Origin: Lientehia sp934351765
Lineage (GTDB): Bacteria > Bacillota > Clostridia > Lachnospirales > Lachnospiraceae
DNA length: 35,590 nucleotides
Assembly (NCBI RefSeq): GCF_052118925.1
Contig: NZ_JBQKGG010000021.1
Span: 1 to 35,590 of the forward strand
Direction of reading: 5' to 3'
Shown: positions 16,783 through 25,046 of the stretch, in pieces
Numbering within the stretch: the stretch's first letter is position 1
Layout of the letters: each line of letters starts with the position of its first letter
Translations under genes and position numbers: made by a program
Notes under the pieces: model-generated
What the model was told of the DNA's origin: nothing
The model's database searches: none
Seen by the model: the letters and a program-made list of their open reading frames with translations, nothing else

Positions 16783-18255
16783 TTACTCGTCTGCTTGCCG
16801 CTCCTGCTCCGCGATCCATTTCTGTACCACCTTCGGATCAGACAGATACGGCTCGTAATGATCCCGCACACGCTGGGTGACCTCTGCGCCCTTTCCGGCC
16901 AGGATCACCACATCGCCAGGCTCTGCCGCTTCCATAACGGCACGGACGGCACTCTCCCGGTCGGGAATGATCCGGCAGGGCTTTGTGATATGGCTCTTGA
17001 TCTCCTCACAGATCGTTACCACATCCTCGTAACCGGGATCGTCCGCAGTCAGGAACACCTGATCTGCGTATTTCTCCGCCAGTTCTCCCAGATCCCGTTT
17101 TCGGATTGCCGACCGTTCTCCACAGGCTCCGAACATCGAAAGGATCCGTCTGGGGGAAAAGGTCTCCCGCACAGCCTTATAGACATTCAGAAAGCTCAGC
17201 TTATTATGAGCGTAATCCACAACAATATGGATTCCCTTATACTCCATCAACATCATCCGGCCCGGAATGTGGACAAACCGGATTCCCTCCTGGATGGTTC
17301 CGGCATCCAGACCCATCTCAAAGGCCGCCACAATGGCCGCTGTCAGGTTTTCCACATTGAACCGTCCCACCAGACTGCTCTCAAAGGCATACCAGGAACC
17401 GCGGTACCCAAGCTCAAACCGGCTTCCGGACGCATCAGACACACAGTTTCGGATCACCGCGTCACAGGATTCGTCGTGACCGTAAAAAATCCGTTTTTTC
17501 CCCTCGCTGGCCGCCAGAACCTTATCCAGAAAACGGGTTTCCTTATTGATGATGGCCGTGTCACACTGACGCAGAAACGAGGTCTTGCAGTCCACATACT
17601 CCTCGAGGGTCGCATGCTCCCTTCCGCCGATATGATCCTCATCCACATTAAGGAACAACCCGATGGGGAACTGCTCCCCGTACACGCGGGACAGCTTCAT
17701 GGCCTGAGAGGACACCTCCATAACCACATGGTCACAGCCGTTATCCAGTGCTTCTTTAAAATAGGACTGAAGCTCCGCCGGCTCCGGCGTCGTCAGATGG
17801 CTGATCCTGGATTCCTTTCCGGTGTTGATCTCCGTAGTGGAAAACAACGCTGTTTTTCCGGGAGCCGCCGTATCGAGAATAGACTTCAGAATATAGGCCG
17901 TCGTAGTCTTCCCCTTTGTTCCGGTGATTCCGGTCACAAACATCCTGCTTCCGGGATTCCCGTAAAACCACCGGGCAGCCACGGAGACTGCCTTTCGAAT
18001 ATCGGTTACCAGGATCTTCGGAAGCTCCACTCCGTAATCCTGTTCTGCCATGTAAAGAATCGCTCCGCGTTCCTTCGCCATCTCCAGATATTCTTTTTTA
18101 AAGGTAAATCCCTTGCAGACAAAAAACGTCCCCGGTTCTGCATCCTTTGAGTTGGCGGTAAAGGAGGACGGAGCCAAACACCCCGTCCTCTGATCCGCCA
18201 GGAGCAGCAGATGTTCCTTTGCAAGAAGATCCAGCAGTTCCTGTATGTTTCTCAT
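16783..18255 (-). CDS. MurE-family UDP-MurNAc-peptide ligase
   Basis: A 490-residue Mur ligase with all three domains: UDP-MurNAc-binding N-terminus (SFTANSKDAEPGTFFVCKGF), ATPase with P-loop GITGTKGKTTT near residue 109 and carbamylated-lysine region EYVDCKTSF near 223, and C-terminal ligase domain with VVDYAHNKLSFLN and FGACGERSAIRKR. MurE adds the third residue of the peptidoglycan stem. The specificity loop, DNPR in diaminopimelate-adding enzymes, reads DDPG here, so the arginine that grips meso-DAP is missing. It may add another amino acid, or be a MurE paralogue as found in several Clostridia. No other mur genes are near, which favours a paralogue. GAGGAAAT precedes ATG 18255. Confidence 0.85.
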   Translation of the reverse strand: MRNIQELLDLLAKEHLLLLADQRTGCLAPSSFTANSKDAEPGTFFVCKGFTFKKEYLEMAKERGAILYMAEQDYGVELPKILVTDIRKAVSVAARWFYGNPGSRMFVTGITGTKGKTTTAYILKSILDTAAPGKTALFSTTEINTGKESRISHLTTPEPAELQSYFKEALDNGCDHVVMEVSSQAMKLSRVYGEQFPIGLFLNVDEDHIGGREHATLEEYVDCKTSFLRQCDTAIINKETRFLDKVLAASEGKKRIFYGHDESCDAVIRNCVSDASGSRFELGYRGSWYAFESSLVGRFNVENLTAAIVAAFEMGLDAGTIQEGIRFVHIPGRMMLMEYKGIHIVVDYAHNKLSFLNVYKAVRETFSPRRILSMFGACGERSAIRKRDLGELAEKYADQVFLTADDPGYEDVVTICEEIKSHITKPCRIIPDRESAVRAVMEAAEPGDVVILAGKGAEVTQRVRDHYEPYLSDPKVVQKWIAEQERQADE

Positions 18256-18363
18256 CGCTATTATTTCCTCTTTCCTGTCTCCGCGCTCTGCATTTCTTTT
18301 ACAGAACCGGTTTTCGGTATATGCTTACCGGTATGCTCTTCTAGGTTCTTACCGATGTGATTT

Positions 18364-19512
18364 TTACAGAAGTGTCCGGTACAGCGCTTCAATCTGCTCC
18401 AGTGTCACATCCTTGGGATTTCCGGGTGTGCAGGCATCCTTGATGGCACTTTCTGCCAGGAACGGAACATCCTCTGCCTTTGCGATCTCCTTCAGATCTG
18501 CCGGGATTCCCACATCAGAAGCCAGCTTTCTTACTGCCTCAACGGCTGCCTTCCGATATTCCTCCTGACTCATTTCATCTACACCGGCAACGCCCATGGC
18601 TCTTGCGATCTCCCGGTACTTCGCGCCCGTTGCATCTGCATTGAATTCCATGATGGTCGGAAGAAGGATCGCATTGGCAACACCGTGCGGCGTATCATAA
18701 ACAGCACCCAGGGCATGCGCCATGGAATGAACGATTCCGAGTCCCACATTGGAGAATCCCATGCCGGCAATATACTGGCCAAGAGCCATGCCATCTCTTC
18801 CCTCTTCGGTATTCTCTACTGCTCCGCGCAGGGAAGACGCAATCAGCTCGATGGCCTTTATATGCATCATATCCGTCATTTCCCATGCCCCCCTGGTGAT
18901 ATAGCCCTCGATCGCATGAGTCAGCGCATCCATTCCGGTTGCTGCCGTCAATCCCTTCGGCATGGAAGCCATCATATCCGGATCCACTACCGCGATCACC
19001 GGAATGTCATGCGTATCTACGCACACAAACTTCCGGCGGTTTTCCACATCGGTGATGACATAATTAATCGTTACCTCCGCTGCGGTGCCTGCCGTTGTGG
19101 GAACTGCAATAATCGGAACACAGGGATTTTTTGTGGGAGCAACGCCCTCCAGACTCCGCACATCGGCAAATTCCGGATTATTGATAATAATACCGACTGC
19201 CTTCGAGGTATCCATGGGAGAACCGCCGCCTACAGCAACAATGAAATCTGCCCCGGATGCTTTATATGCTTCCACGCCGCCCTTTACATTCTCAATGGTC
19301 GGGTTTTCTTTGATATTTGTATAAACCTCATAGCCGCATCCTGCCTTGTCCAGGACCTCCAGCACCTTTCCGGTCACGCCATGCTTATAAATGGTCGGTC
19401 CGGAGCAGACAAATGCCTTCTTAAATCCGCGCTTCTTCACCTCTGCTGCGATCTCCTGAATGGCGCCTCTGCCAAAATAAGATGTTTCATTTAAAATCAT
19501 ACGGTTTGCCAT
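18364..19512 (-). CDS. fucO: Lactaldehyde reductase / 1,2-propanediol oxidoreductase
   Basis: A 382-residue group III iron-dependent alcohol dehydrogenase, the same length as E. coli FucO and strongly similar along it: it shares the opening ANRMILNET, the NAD-binding GGGSP near residue 96, NNPEFADVRSLEG, TTAGTAAEVTINYVIT and DALTHAIEGYITRGAW. The metal ligands are the Asp and His in DALTH (near 195 and 199) and the histidines in HSMAHALGA and TPHGVAN near 262 and 276. It interconverts L-lactaldehyde and 1,2-propanediol using NAD(H), the redox-balancing end of fucose or rhamnose fermentation. No fucose or propanediol genes are adjacent, so the pathway link is an inference. GGAGG precedes ATG 19512; it has its own promoter. 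Confidence 0.9.
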   Translation of the reverse strand: MANRMILNETSYFGRGAIQEIAAEVKKRGFKKAFVCSGPTIYKHGVTGKVLEVLDKAGCGYEVYTNIKENPTIENVKGGVEAYKASGADFIVAVGGGSPMDTSKAVGIIINNPEFADVRSLEGVAPTKNPCVPIIAVPTTAGTAAEVTINYVITDVENRRKFVCVDTHDIPVIAVVDPDMMASMPKGLTAATGMDALTHAIEGYITRGAWEMTDMMHIKAIELIASSLRGAVENTEEGRDGMALGQYIAGMGFSNVGLGIVHSMAHALGAVYDTPHGVANAILLPTIMEFNADATGAKYREIARAMGVAGVDEMSQEEYRKAAVEAVRKLASDVGIPADLKEIAKAEDVPFLAESAIKDACTPGNPKDVTLEQIEALYRTLL

Positions 19513-19565
19513 CTGTAAAATCCTCCTTCAACCCACATTTCTTATAAATTTCTGTTTTTTCAAGT

Positions 19566-19586
19566 CAGCCGGACTGATTCCGGCTG
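19566..19586. promoter_or_regulatory. 8-bp stem-loop at the predicted 5' end of the fucO mRNA
   Basis: CAGCCGGA and TCCGGCTG pair around a 5-nt loop. The stem begins within a base or two of the start expected from the promoter at 19593-19621, so the mRNA would open with a hairpin. There is no T-run after it on the minus strand, so it is a poor terminator for the MATE gene. An operator overlapping +1 is an alternative. Confidence 0.45.
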
Positions 19587-19592
19587 CTTCTT

Positions 19593-19621
19593 ATCATACC
19601 ATAACTTTCAGATTCCGTCCA
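19593..19621 (-). promoter_or_regulatory. Candidate fucO promoter
   Basis: On the minus strand TGGACG (19616-19621), 17 bp, TATGAT (19593-19598). The leader would be about 75 nt. Confidence 0.55.
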
Positions 19622-19622
19622 T

Positions 19623-20984
19623 TCAGGCTTCTGCTTTCTTTTTCTTCCTCTTCAGCCGTTCATCCGAGCCATGCCTCTGCCACTTTCCGCTGGCCATCCG
19701 CCAGAGAAACATAAAAAACCGGAAAATCCAGTCAATGCTCATTGCCACCCACACAAACAGTACCGGCATATGAAACTGTTTCACAAACAAATATGCCAGT
19801 CCGATCCGGAAAATCCACATGGAGCTTACCGCAACCACCATGGTAAAGGTCACATCCGAAGCCGCCCGCAGCGCATTGGGCAGGAGGAAGGCCGGCGGCC
19901 ACAAAGCCATCGCACATCCATGAAAAATAATCAGATCCCGCGCTGCCGCCGCTGCCTCCGGCGACAGGTTGTAGATCCCGACGATCGGAGCGCTGAACAC
20001 ATCAAGGATCAAAACGATTCCTGCCAGGATCAGATAATCCAAAAGAATAAACCGTTTCGTATAATATCGAACCTGGCCGAATTCTTTCGCACCCACACAC
20101 TGGGACGCCACCGTAACCAGTCCCATACCGATGGCGGTTCCCGGCAGATATTCCAGCGTTACCAGATTTCCTGCCACTGCAAAGCCGGCAATGGCTGTCG
20201 TTCCCATGGTCGACACCAGACTCTGAACCATGATTTTTCCAAGCTGGAACATACCATTTTCCATGCCGCTTGGAACACCAATGCTTAAAATCTGACGGAT
20301 CATATGCGGATCATAGCCCAAACGCAGATGCTTATCAACATAAAGAATATTTTTTTCATTCCGAATAATAACCAGCATGATTACAGCTGCCACCATACGG
20401 GAAACCAGCGTAGGGACTCCCACACCAGCCACGCCGGCCTTCAGTACATATACACCAATGGCATTTCCGGCCACATTGATCCCGTTCATGATCAGAGAGG
20501 TCTTCATGGATATTTTGGAATTTCCCATGACACGGTAAAGCGCTGCACAGGAATTATAAATCGCCAGAAACGGAAACGATACCGCTGTCAGATAAAAATA
20601 AATCCTGGCGTTCTTCATGACATCAGCTTCAATTTTTCCAAACAGACCGCCAAGGATCACCGCGTTTCCTGTCAGAGACAGGATCATGATCACCAGCGCC
20701 AGCACGGTGGTTACCAGAAGGAGCTGATTGGCAGCACGACAGCCTCGTTCTCTGTTTTTACATCCGAGAGCCTGTCCCGCTACAACCGCACCGCCCGTTG
20801 CCATAGCGGCCATAAGCTGATTCAGCAGCAGGTTGATGGCATCCACCAGCGATACGCCAGACACCGCTGCTTCACCTGCCCCCGCCACCATGATAACGTC
20901 CAGCATTCCTACCAGAACGGAAAGAAACTGCTCGATGATCAGGGGAATCAACAACTTTTTCAGATCACTTTTTGAGAACATCAT
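19623..20984 (-). CDS. MATE-family multidrug/metabolite exporter
   Basis: A 453-residue integral membrane protein with about twelve helices in two homologous halves. It begins FSKSDLKKLLIPLIIEQFLS and continues with GMLDVIMVAGAGEAAVSGVS, the typical MATE opening; the second half starts near residue 235 (IGVPSGMENGMFQLGK). The C-terminus is strongly basic (ERLKRKKKKAEA), consistent with a cytoplasmic tail. MATE proteins export cationic drugs or metabolites using Na+ or H+ gradients; the substrate is not predictable. A GAGGAGGG ribosome site lies ten bases before the first of two adjacent ATG codons. Promoter TTGTAA-17-TACAAT lies upstream. Confidence 0.93.
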   Translation of the reverse strand: MMFSKSDLKKLLIPLIIEQFLSVLVGMLDVIMVAGAGEAAVSGVSLVDAINLLLNQLMAAMATGGAVVAGQALGCKNRERGCRAANQLLLVTTVLALVIMILSLTGNAVILGGLFGKIEADVMKNARIYFYLTAVSFPFLAIYNSCAALYRVMGNSKISMKTSLIMNGINVAGNAIGVYVLKAGVAGVGVPTLVSRMVAAVIMLVIIRNEKNILYVDKHLRLGYDPHMIRQILSIGVPSGMENGMFQLGKIMVQSLVSTMGTTAIAGFAVAGNLVTLEYLPGTAIGMGLVTVASQCVGAKEFGQVRYYTKRFILLDYLILAGIVLILDVFSAPIVGIYNLSPEAAAAARDLIIFHGCAMALWPPAFLLPNALRAASDVTFTMVVAVSSMWIFRIGLAYLFVKQFHMPVLFVWVAMSIDWIFRFFMFLWRMASGKWQRHGSDERLKRKKKKAEA

Positions 20985-21015
20985 ACTCCAAAATCCCTCC
21001 TCTGTTCCTTCCTCG

Positions 21016-21044
21016 ATTGTAACACCCCACTCTCCTTTTTACAA
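21016..21044 (-). promoter_or_regulatory. Promoter of the MATE exporter
   Basis: On the minus strand TTGTAA (21039-21044), 17 bp, TACAAT (21016-21021). Confidence 0.7.
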
Positions 21045-21191
21045 GCAGAATTCCCGCCTGTCTTCCTTTGTCTCTTTTCGTCTCTTGTCTGGATTTTCAG
21101 ACGCATATCCGCTATATTATAAGAAATAACTCGCTCGAATCTGCCAGTTCTGTTGTTTTTCATGGCAGCCTGCGGAAAGGAGACTGATCTT

Positions 21192-21524
21192 ATGAAGCCC
21201 ACTCTGGAAGAACTTCTTTATCCTCTCGGCATAACCAACCGCTACCGCGGTTATCCTTATTTTATCATGGCTGTCACTCTGGCGGTGGAAGATCCCACGC
21301 GCCTTTCCAATGTGCAAAAAGAAATCTATCTTCCCATTGCTCTGGAATACCATGCCAATCCGGTTAATGTGGAGCGTGCACTCCGGACGATCCGCGATGT
21401 GGTGCTCCGAAACGGCGGCCCGGAGTTTTTAAAGCGGCTCAATGGCGGTACAACTCCACGGAACGCAACGCCTTACCCCACAGAACTGATCGATCTGTTT
21501 GCCCGGTTTCTGAACAATGCCTGA
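21192..21524 (+). CDS. Stand-alone Spo0A C-terminal-type DNA-binding protein
   Basis: The 110-residue protein matches the effector domain of sporulation regulator Spo0A: LYPLGITNRYRGYPYF, a helical AVTLAVEDP segment, then EIYLPIALEYHANPVNVERALRTI, the helix-turn-helix core, and a C-terminal TPYPTELIDLFARFL. Spo0A has a phospho-receiver domain of about 120 residues in front, which is absent here, so activity cannot depend on a phosphorelay in the usual way. I start at ATG 21192, nine bases after AAAGGAG; an upstream ATG at 21153 lacks a ribosome site. The gene is single, divergent from the MATE exporter and followed by a strong terminator. It may bind 0A-box-like sites or modulate Spo0A; its targets are unknown. 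Confidence 0.85.
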   Translation: MKPTLEELLYPLGITNRYRGYPYFIMAVTLAVEDPTRLSNVQKEIYLPIALEYHANPVNVERALRTIRDVVLRNGGPEFLKRLNGGTTPRNATPYPTELIDLFARFLNNA

Positions 21525-21531
21525 ATTTTAA

Positions 21532-21572
21532 AACGGCTTCTCCGGAAACCCGGAGAAGCCGTTCTGTTTTTA
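21532..21572. terminator. Bidirectional terminator between converging genes
   Basis: AACGGCTTCTCCGG pairs perfectly (14 bp) with its complement ending at 21563, around a 4-nt loop. T-runs flank it on both strands, serving the Spo0A-like gene and the ABC-F gene. Confidence 0.92.
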
Positions 21573-21593
21573 TATACCTGAATCCATTCTCTT

Positions 21594-23234
21594 TTAATTG
21601 TCTTCTGCATCAGACGCGGAAAGACTGTAGCTGAGCTGGCGCTTTCTTGCCATCTCATCACTCTCCAGATACTCATCATACGTCGTGATCTTATCGATCA
21701 GGCCGCTGGGCGTAATCTCCATGATACGATTCGCCGTGGTCTGAACAAACTGATGATCATGGCAGGAGAACAGCACCACACCGGGATACTTGATCAGCGC
21801 ATTATTCAGCGCCGTGATCGATTCCATATCCAGATGGTTTGTCGGCTCATCCAGGATCAGTACATTGGTCGCCTGGATCATCATCTTGGATAACTGGCAG
21901 CGAACCTTCTCTCCACCGGAAAGCACCCGCACCTTCTTTACGCCGTCATCACCGGCAAAAAGCATTCTTCCCAGGAAGCCGCGGACATACGTTACATCCT
22001 TGACCGGAGAAAACTGCGTCAGCCAGTCCACAATCGTCAGGTCATTATCAAACTCAGCCGTATTATCCTTGGCAAAATACGCCTGAGAAGTGGTCACGCC
22101 CCACTTATAGGTTCCCTCATCAGGCTCCATCTCGCCTGCCAGGATCTGGAACAGGGTTGTCTTTGCAATCTCATCCGATCCCACAAATGCAACCTTATCA
22201 TTCCGTCCCAGAATAAAAGAAATGTCATCCAGAACCTTCACGCCCTCGATGGTCTTGGTCAAATGCTCTACCGTAAGAACTTCATTTCCGATCTCACGCT
22301 CCGGACGGAAATCAATATAGGGATATTTCCGGCTGGAAGGACGGATTTCATCAAGCTGGATCTTCTCCAGGGCTCTCTTTCTGGAGGTTGCCTGCTTGGA
22401 CTTGGAAGCGTTGGCGGAGAATCGCTGAATGAATTCCTGTAACTCCTTGATCTTCTCCTCTTTCTTCTTGTTGGCTTCCTTCATCTGCTTGATCATCAGC
22501 TGGCTGGATTCATACCAGAAATCATAGTTTCCGGCATAGAGCTGGATCTTTGCATAATCAATATCTGCAATATGGGTACAAACCTTATTTAAGAAATAAC
22601 GGTCATGGGAAACCACGATCACGGTATTGTCAAAGTTGATCAGGAATTCCTCCAGCCATGCAATGGCATCCAGATCCAGATGGTTCGTCGGCTCATCCAG
22701 TAACAGAATATCAGGATTTCCAAACAGTGCCTGTGCAAGAAGAACCTTAACCTTGTCATTTCCGACCAGATCCTTCATGATCGAATAATGAAGCTCCGGG
22801 CCGACCCCAAGGCCGTTTAACAGCGTCGCCGCATCCGACTCTGCTTCCCAGCCATTCATATTGGCAAACTCTGCCTCCAGATCAGCGGCACGGATTCCAT
22901 CCTCCTCAGAGAAATCCGGTTTTGCATAAATAGCATCCTTTTCTTTCATAATTTCCACCAGACGGGGATTTCCCATCATGACAGTATCCAGCACCACGCA
23001 GTCGTCAAACTTGAAGTGATCCTGCTGTAAAAAAGAAAGACGCTGGCCGGGTGTGATGGTCACATCTCCCTTTGAGGGCTCCAGCTGACCGGAGAGAATT
23101 TTCAAAAACGTAGATTTTCCGGCGCCGTTGGCACCGATCAGACCGTAGCAGTTTCCCTCGGTGAACTTAATGTTTACATCCTCAAACAGAGCCTTCTTTC
23201 CCAGCCGGAGGGTGATATTATTTGCACTGATCAT
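21594..23234 (-). CDS. ABC-F ATPase (YkpA/YbiT-like)
   Basis: A 546-residue soluble protein with two ABC domains joined by a charged helical linker (EANKKKEEKIKELQEF and ANASKSKQATSRKRALEK near 250-290), the arrangement of ribosome-associated ABC-F factors. The first site has Walker A GANGAGKST near 34 and LLLDEPTNHLDLDA near 178; the second has LSGGEKVRCQLSKM and LILDEPTNHLDMES near 455. The second Walker A is altered (GSDEIAKTT near 350), which I recall as usual for the YkpA/YbiT subgroup. Members act at the ribosomal E-site or in antibiotic resistance; this subgroup has no proven resistance role. AAAGGAAT precedes ATG 23234. The likely promoter is at 23359-23387, giving a leader of about 120 nt. 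Confidence 0.92.
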   Translation of the reverse strand: MISANNITLRLGKKALFEDVNIKFTEGNCYGLIGANGAGKSTFLKILSGQLEPSKGDVTITPGQRLSFLQQDHFKFDDCVVLDTVMMGNPRLVEIMKEKDAIYAKPDFSEEDGIRAADLEAEFANMNGWEAESDAATLLNGLGVGPELHYSIMKDLVGNDKVKVLLAQALFGNPDILLLDEPTNHLDLDAIAWLEEFLINFDNTVIVVSHDRYFLNKVCTHIADIDYAKIQLYAGNYDFWYESSQLMIKQMKEANKKKEEKIKELQEFIQRFSANASKSKQATSRKRALEKIQLDEIRPSSRKYPYIDFRPEREIGNEVLTVEHLTKTIEGVKVLDDISFILGRNDKVAFVGSDEIAKTTLFQILAGEMEPDEGTYKWGVTTSQAYFAKDNTAEFDNDLTIVDWLTQFSPVKDVTYVRGFLGRMLFAGDDGVKKVRVLSGGEKVRCQLSKMMIQATNVLILDEPTNHLDMESITALNNALIKYPGVVLFSCHDHQFVQTTANRIMEITPSGLIDKITTYDEYLESDEMARKRQLSYSLSASDAEDN

Positions 23235-23358
23235 CGAAACATTCCTTTCTTTTCATTCATTTCTATTTTATCTTCATGCTCTTCGCCTATACAACGGTCT
23301 TTTATCCAGGCGGATCTCCTCTTGATCGGATCTGCCGTGTCAGACCGCACCTCATAAT

Positions 23359-23387
23359 ATCGTACTCGAAAAGTGCTTATTTTGCAA
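23359..23387 (-). promoter_or_regulatory. Candidate promoter of the ABC-F gene
   Basis: On the minus strand TTGCAA (23382-23387), 17 bp, TACGAT (23359-23364). A nine-codon frame (MNEKKGMFR) in the leader ends in a TGA that overlaps the ABC-F ATG. Confidence 0.5.
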
Positions 23388-23434
23388 TGGTTTTTTTCAG
23401 GCCTTTGAATTTGAATGTTCAATTCCATCACAAA

Positions 23435-23460
23435 GACCGGGATCTCTCCCGGTCTCTGTT
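23435..23460 (-). terminator. Terminator of the symporter gene
   Basis: GACCGGGA and TCCCGGTC (23435-23442, 23447-23454) form an 8-bp stem with a 4-nt loop. TTTGTG follows on the minus strand, a short T-run. Confidence 0.65.
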
Positions 23461-23491
23461 TAGGGAACCTGTTTGTGTATGAAAAGAATGT

Positions 23492-24718
23492 TTACTTTCC
23501 TGCTTTTCTTGCTTCCTTCTTTTCTTCCAGCTTGGAAACAATGATCGCACAGGCAGCATCACCGGTGATATTCACGGTAGTACGACCCATATCGAAAATA
23601 CGGTCAACACCGGCAACCAATGCAATTCCTTCTACCGGAAGTCCCACACTCTGCAGCACCATTGCCAGCATGATCATACCGGCGCCGGGAACTCCGGCAG
23701 TACCAATAGAAGCCAGCGTTGCAGTCAGAATGATCGTTGCCTGCTGAGGCAGCGTCAGGGAAATACCGAAGCAGGAAGCGATGAAGATCGCGCAGACACC
23801 CTGATAAATAGCAGTACCGTCCATATTAATGGTTGCACCGAGCGGCAGGGTAAAGGCTGCGATATCCTTTTTTGCACCCAGTTTTTCAGAACACTCAATG
23901 TTCAGCGGCAGCGCACCTACGGAAGAAGCACTGGAGAATGCCATCATCATTGCCGGCATCATACCCTTGAAGAACTTTGCCGGACTTAAACCGCCAAGTG
24001 CCTTTACGGTAGAGGAGTATACGATCACAGCATGGAGAATATAGCCCAGGTATGCAACTAACAGAACGATTGCAAGGCTTCCAAGGATCTTCGGACCGTT
24101 TTCAGCAACCACAGGAGTAATCAGACAGAACACGCCGATGGGGCTGAGTGCAATAATGAAGGACATGATCTTCATGGACACTTCATTTGCACTGAGTGCA
24201 AACTCCTCAAATCCTTTTCCCTTATCACCGGCAAGGATAATACCGAAACCGAAGAACAGGGAGGCCACGATTACCTGAAGCATAGTGGCATTTACAAAGG
24301 GGGAAATAATATTGCTGGGGAAGATATCGACAATGGTATCCATGATACTGGGGGCTTCCTTCGCTTCATATTCCAGACCGGAAACCTCCAGAACCGGGAA
24401 CAGCCCCTTAAAGATATTTGCCAGGACCAGGCCGATCACAATGGCAACGGCCGTCGTACAAAGATAATAGACTACGGTTTTTGCACCGACACTTCCAACC
24501 TTCCGGATATCCTTCATGGAAATGACACCACAGATGATCGAGAAGAATACGATGGGAACAACGATAAATTTAATCAGATTCAAGAAAATCGTACCAAATG
24601 GTTTAATGTAGTTGACGGCGACCTCCGGTACGCTCATCATACACAGACCTGCAACAATACCAAGAGCAAGGCCGATAAAGATTTTTGCTGACAGAGGCAG
24701 TTTCTTTGTTTTACTCAT
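23492..24718 (-). CDS. Dicarboxylate/amino acid:cation symporter (DAACS/GltP family)
   Basis: A 408-residue membrane carrier of the glutamate/aspartate transporter fold. It has LSAKIFIGLALGIVAG at the N-terminus, FLNLIKFIVVPIVFFSI (TM2), the serine-rich re-entrant loop SSASSVGALP near residue 275, the NMDGTAIYQ motif near 310, the second re-entrant loop (ASIGTAGVPGAGMIM) and GVDRIFDMGRTTVNITGD near 375, which holds the substrate-contact Asp and Asn. These enzymes import glutamate, aspartate, serine/threonine or C4-dicarboxylates with Na+ or H+; the exact substrate is unclear, although the Arg of GltP-type substrate sites appears as MGRTTVN here, fitting acidic substrates. It has its own promoter and terminator. 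Confidence 0.93.
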   Translation of the reverse strand: MSKTKKLPLSAKIFIGLALGIVAGLCMMSVPEVAVNYIKPFGTIFLNLIKFIVVPIVFFSIICGVISMKDIRKVGSVGAKTVVYYLCTTAVAIVIGLVLANIFKGLFPVLEVSGLEYEAKEAPSIMDTIVDIFPSNIISPFVNATMLQVIVASLFFGFGIILAGDKGKGFEEFALSANEVSMKIMSFIIALSPIGVFCLITPVVAENGPKILGSLAIVLLVAYLGYILHAVIVYSSTVKALGGLSPAKFFKGMMPAMMMAFSSASSVGALPLNIECSEKLGAKKDIAAFTLPLGATINMDGTAIYQGVCAIFIASCFGISLTLPQQATIILTATLASIGTAGVPGAGMIMLAMVLQSVGLPVEGIALVAGVDRIFDMGRTTVNITGDAACAIIVSKLEEKKEARKAGK

Positions 24719-24841
24719 AGATAATTCTCCTCTCTGTTTTTGTTTCTGTAATCATCCGGACTCGATCCGATCCCGCGCGGTTTTCATTCATCGTTTCAGT
24801 CCAATCTTTTTACAGAACTTTTATAATTTTTTTATAAATCT

Positions 24842-24870
24842 ATAATACCGCATTTGAAAGAATATTACAA
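24842..24870 (-). promoter_or_regulatory. Promoter of the symporter gene
   Basis: On the minus strand TTGTAA (24865-24870), 17 bp, TATTAT (24842-24847). The leader is about 115 nt. Confidence 0.65.
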
Positions 24871-25046
24871 CTATTTTTTATACTTTTCTGCCAGTTTTTG
24901 GCACTATTCACCATTATATTTTATATTTATTATTTCTCTCCATGTTTTTTGAATTTTGTTATTTTTTTAACATTTTATCCATCGTCTTTTTCCGGTGATA
25001 CCTGCTGCAGCAGCACAGTTCGCTACAGTGCGACCCCCGCGGAGCG
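24871..25046. other. AT-rich intergenic stretch without a gene
   Basis: Long T-runs on the plus strand and no ORF with a ribosome site. The only structure I see is the 12-bp palindrome CTGCTGCAGCAG at 25002-25013, shortly before the tandem repeats. Base composition is clearly lower in GC than in the genes around it. Confidence 0.5.

Noticed and set aside
16795..18150. 451-codon plus-strand frame opposite the MurE-type gene
   Set aside because: The real gene on the minus strand shows all Mur ligase motifs; the plus frame has His/Arg/Gln-rich, motif-free sequence.
23231..23431. 66-codon minus-strand ORF before the ABC-F gene
   Set aside because: It spans the candidate promoter and leader, has no ribosome site and no recognisable features; only its last nine codons are kept as a possible leader frame.
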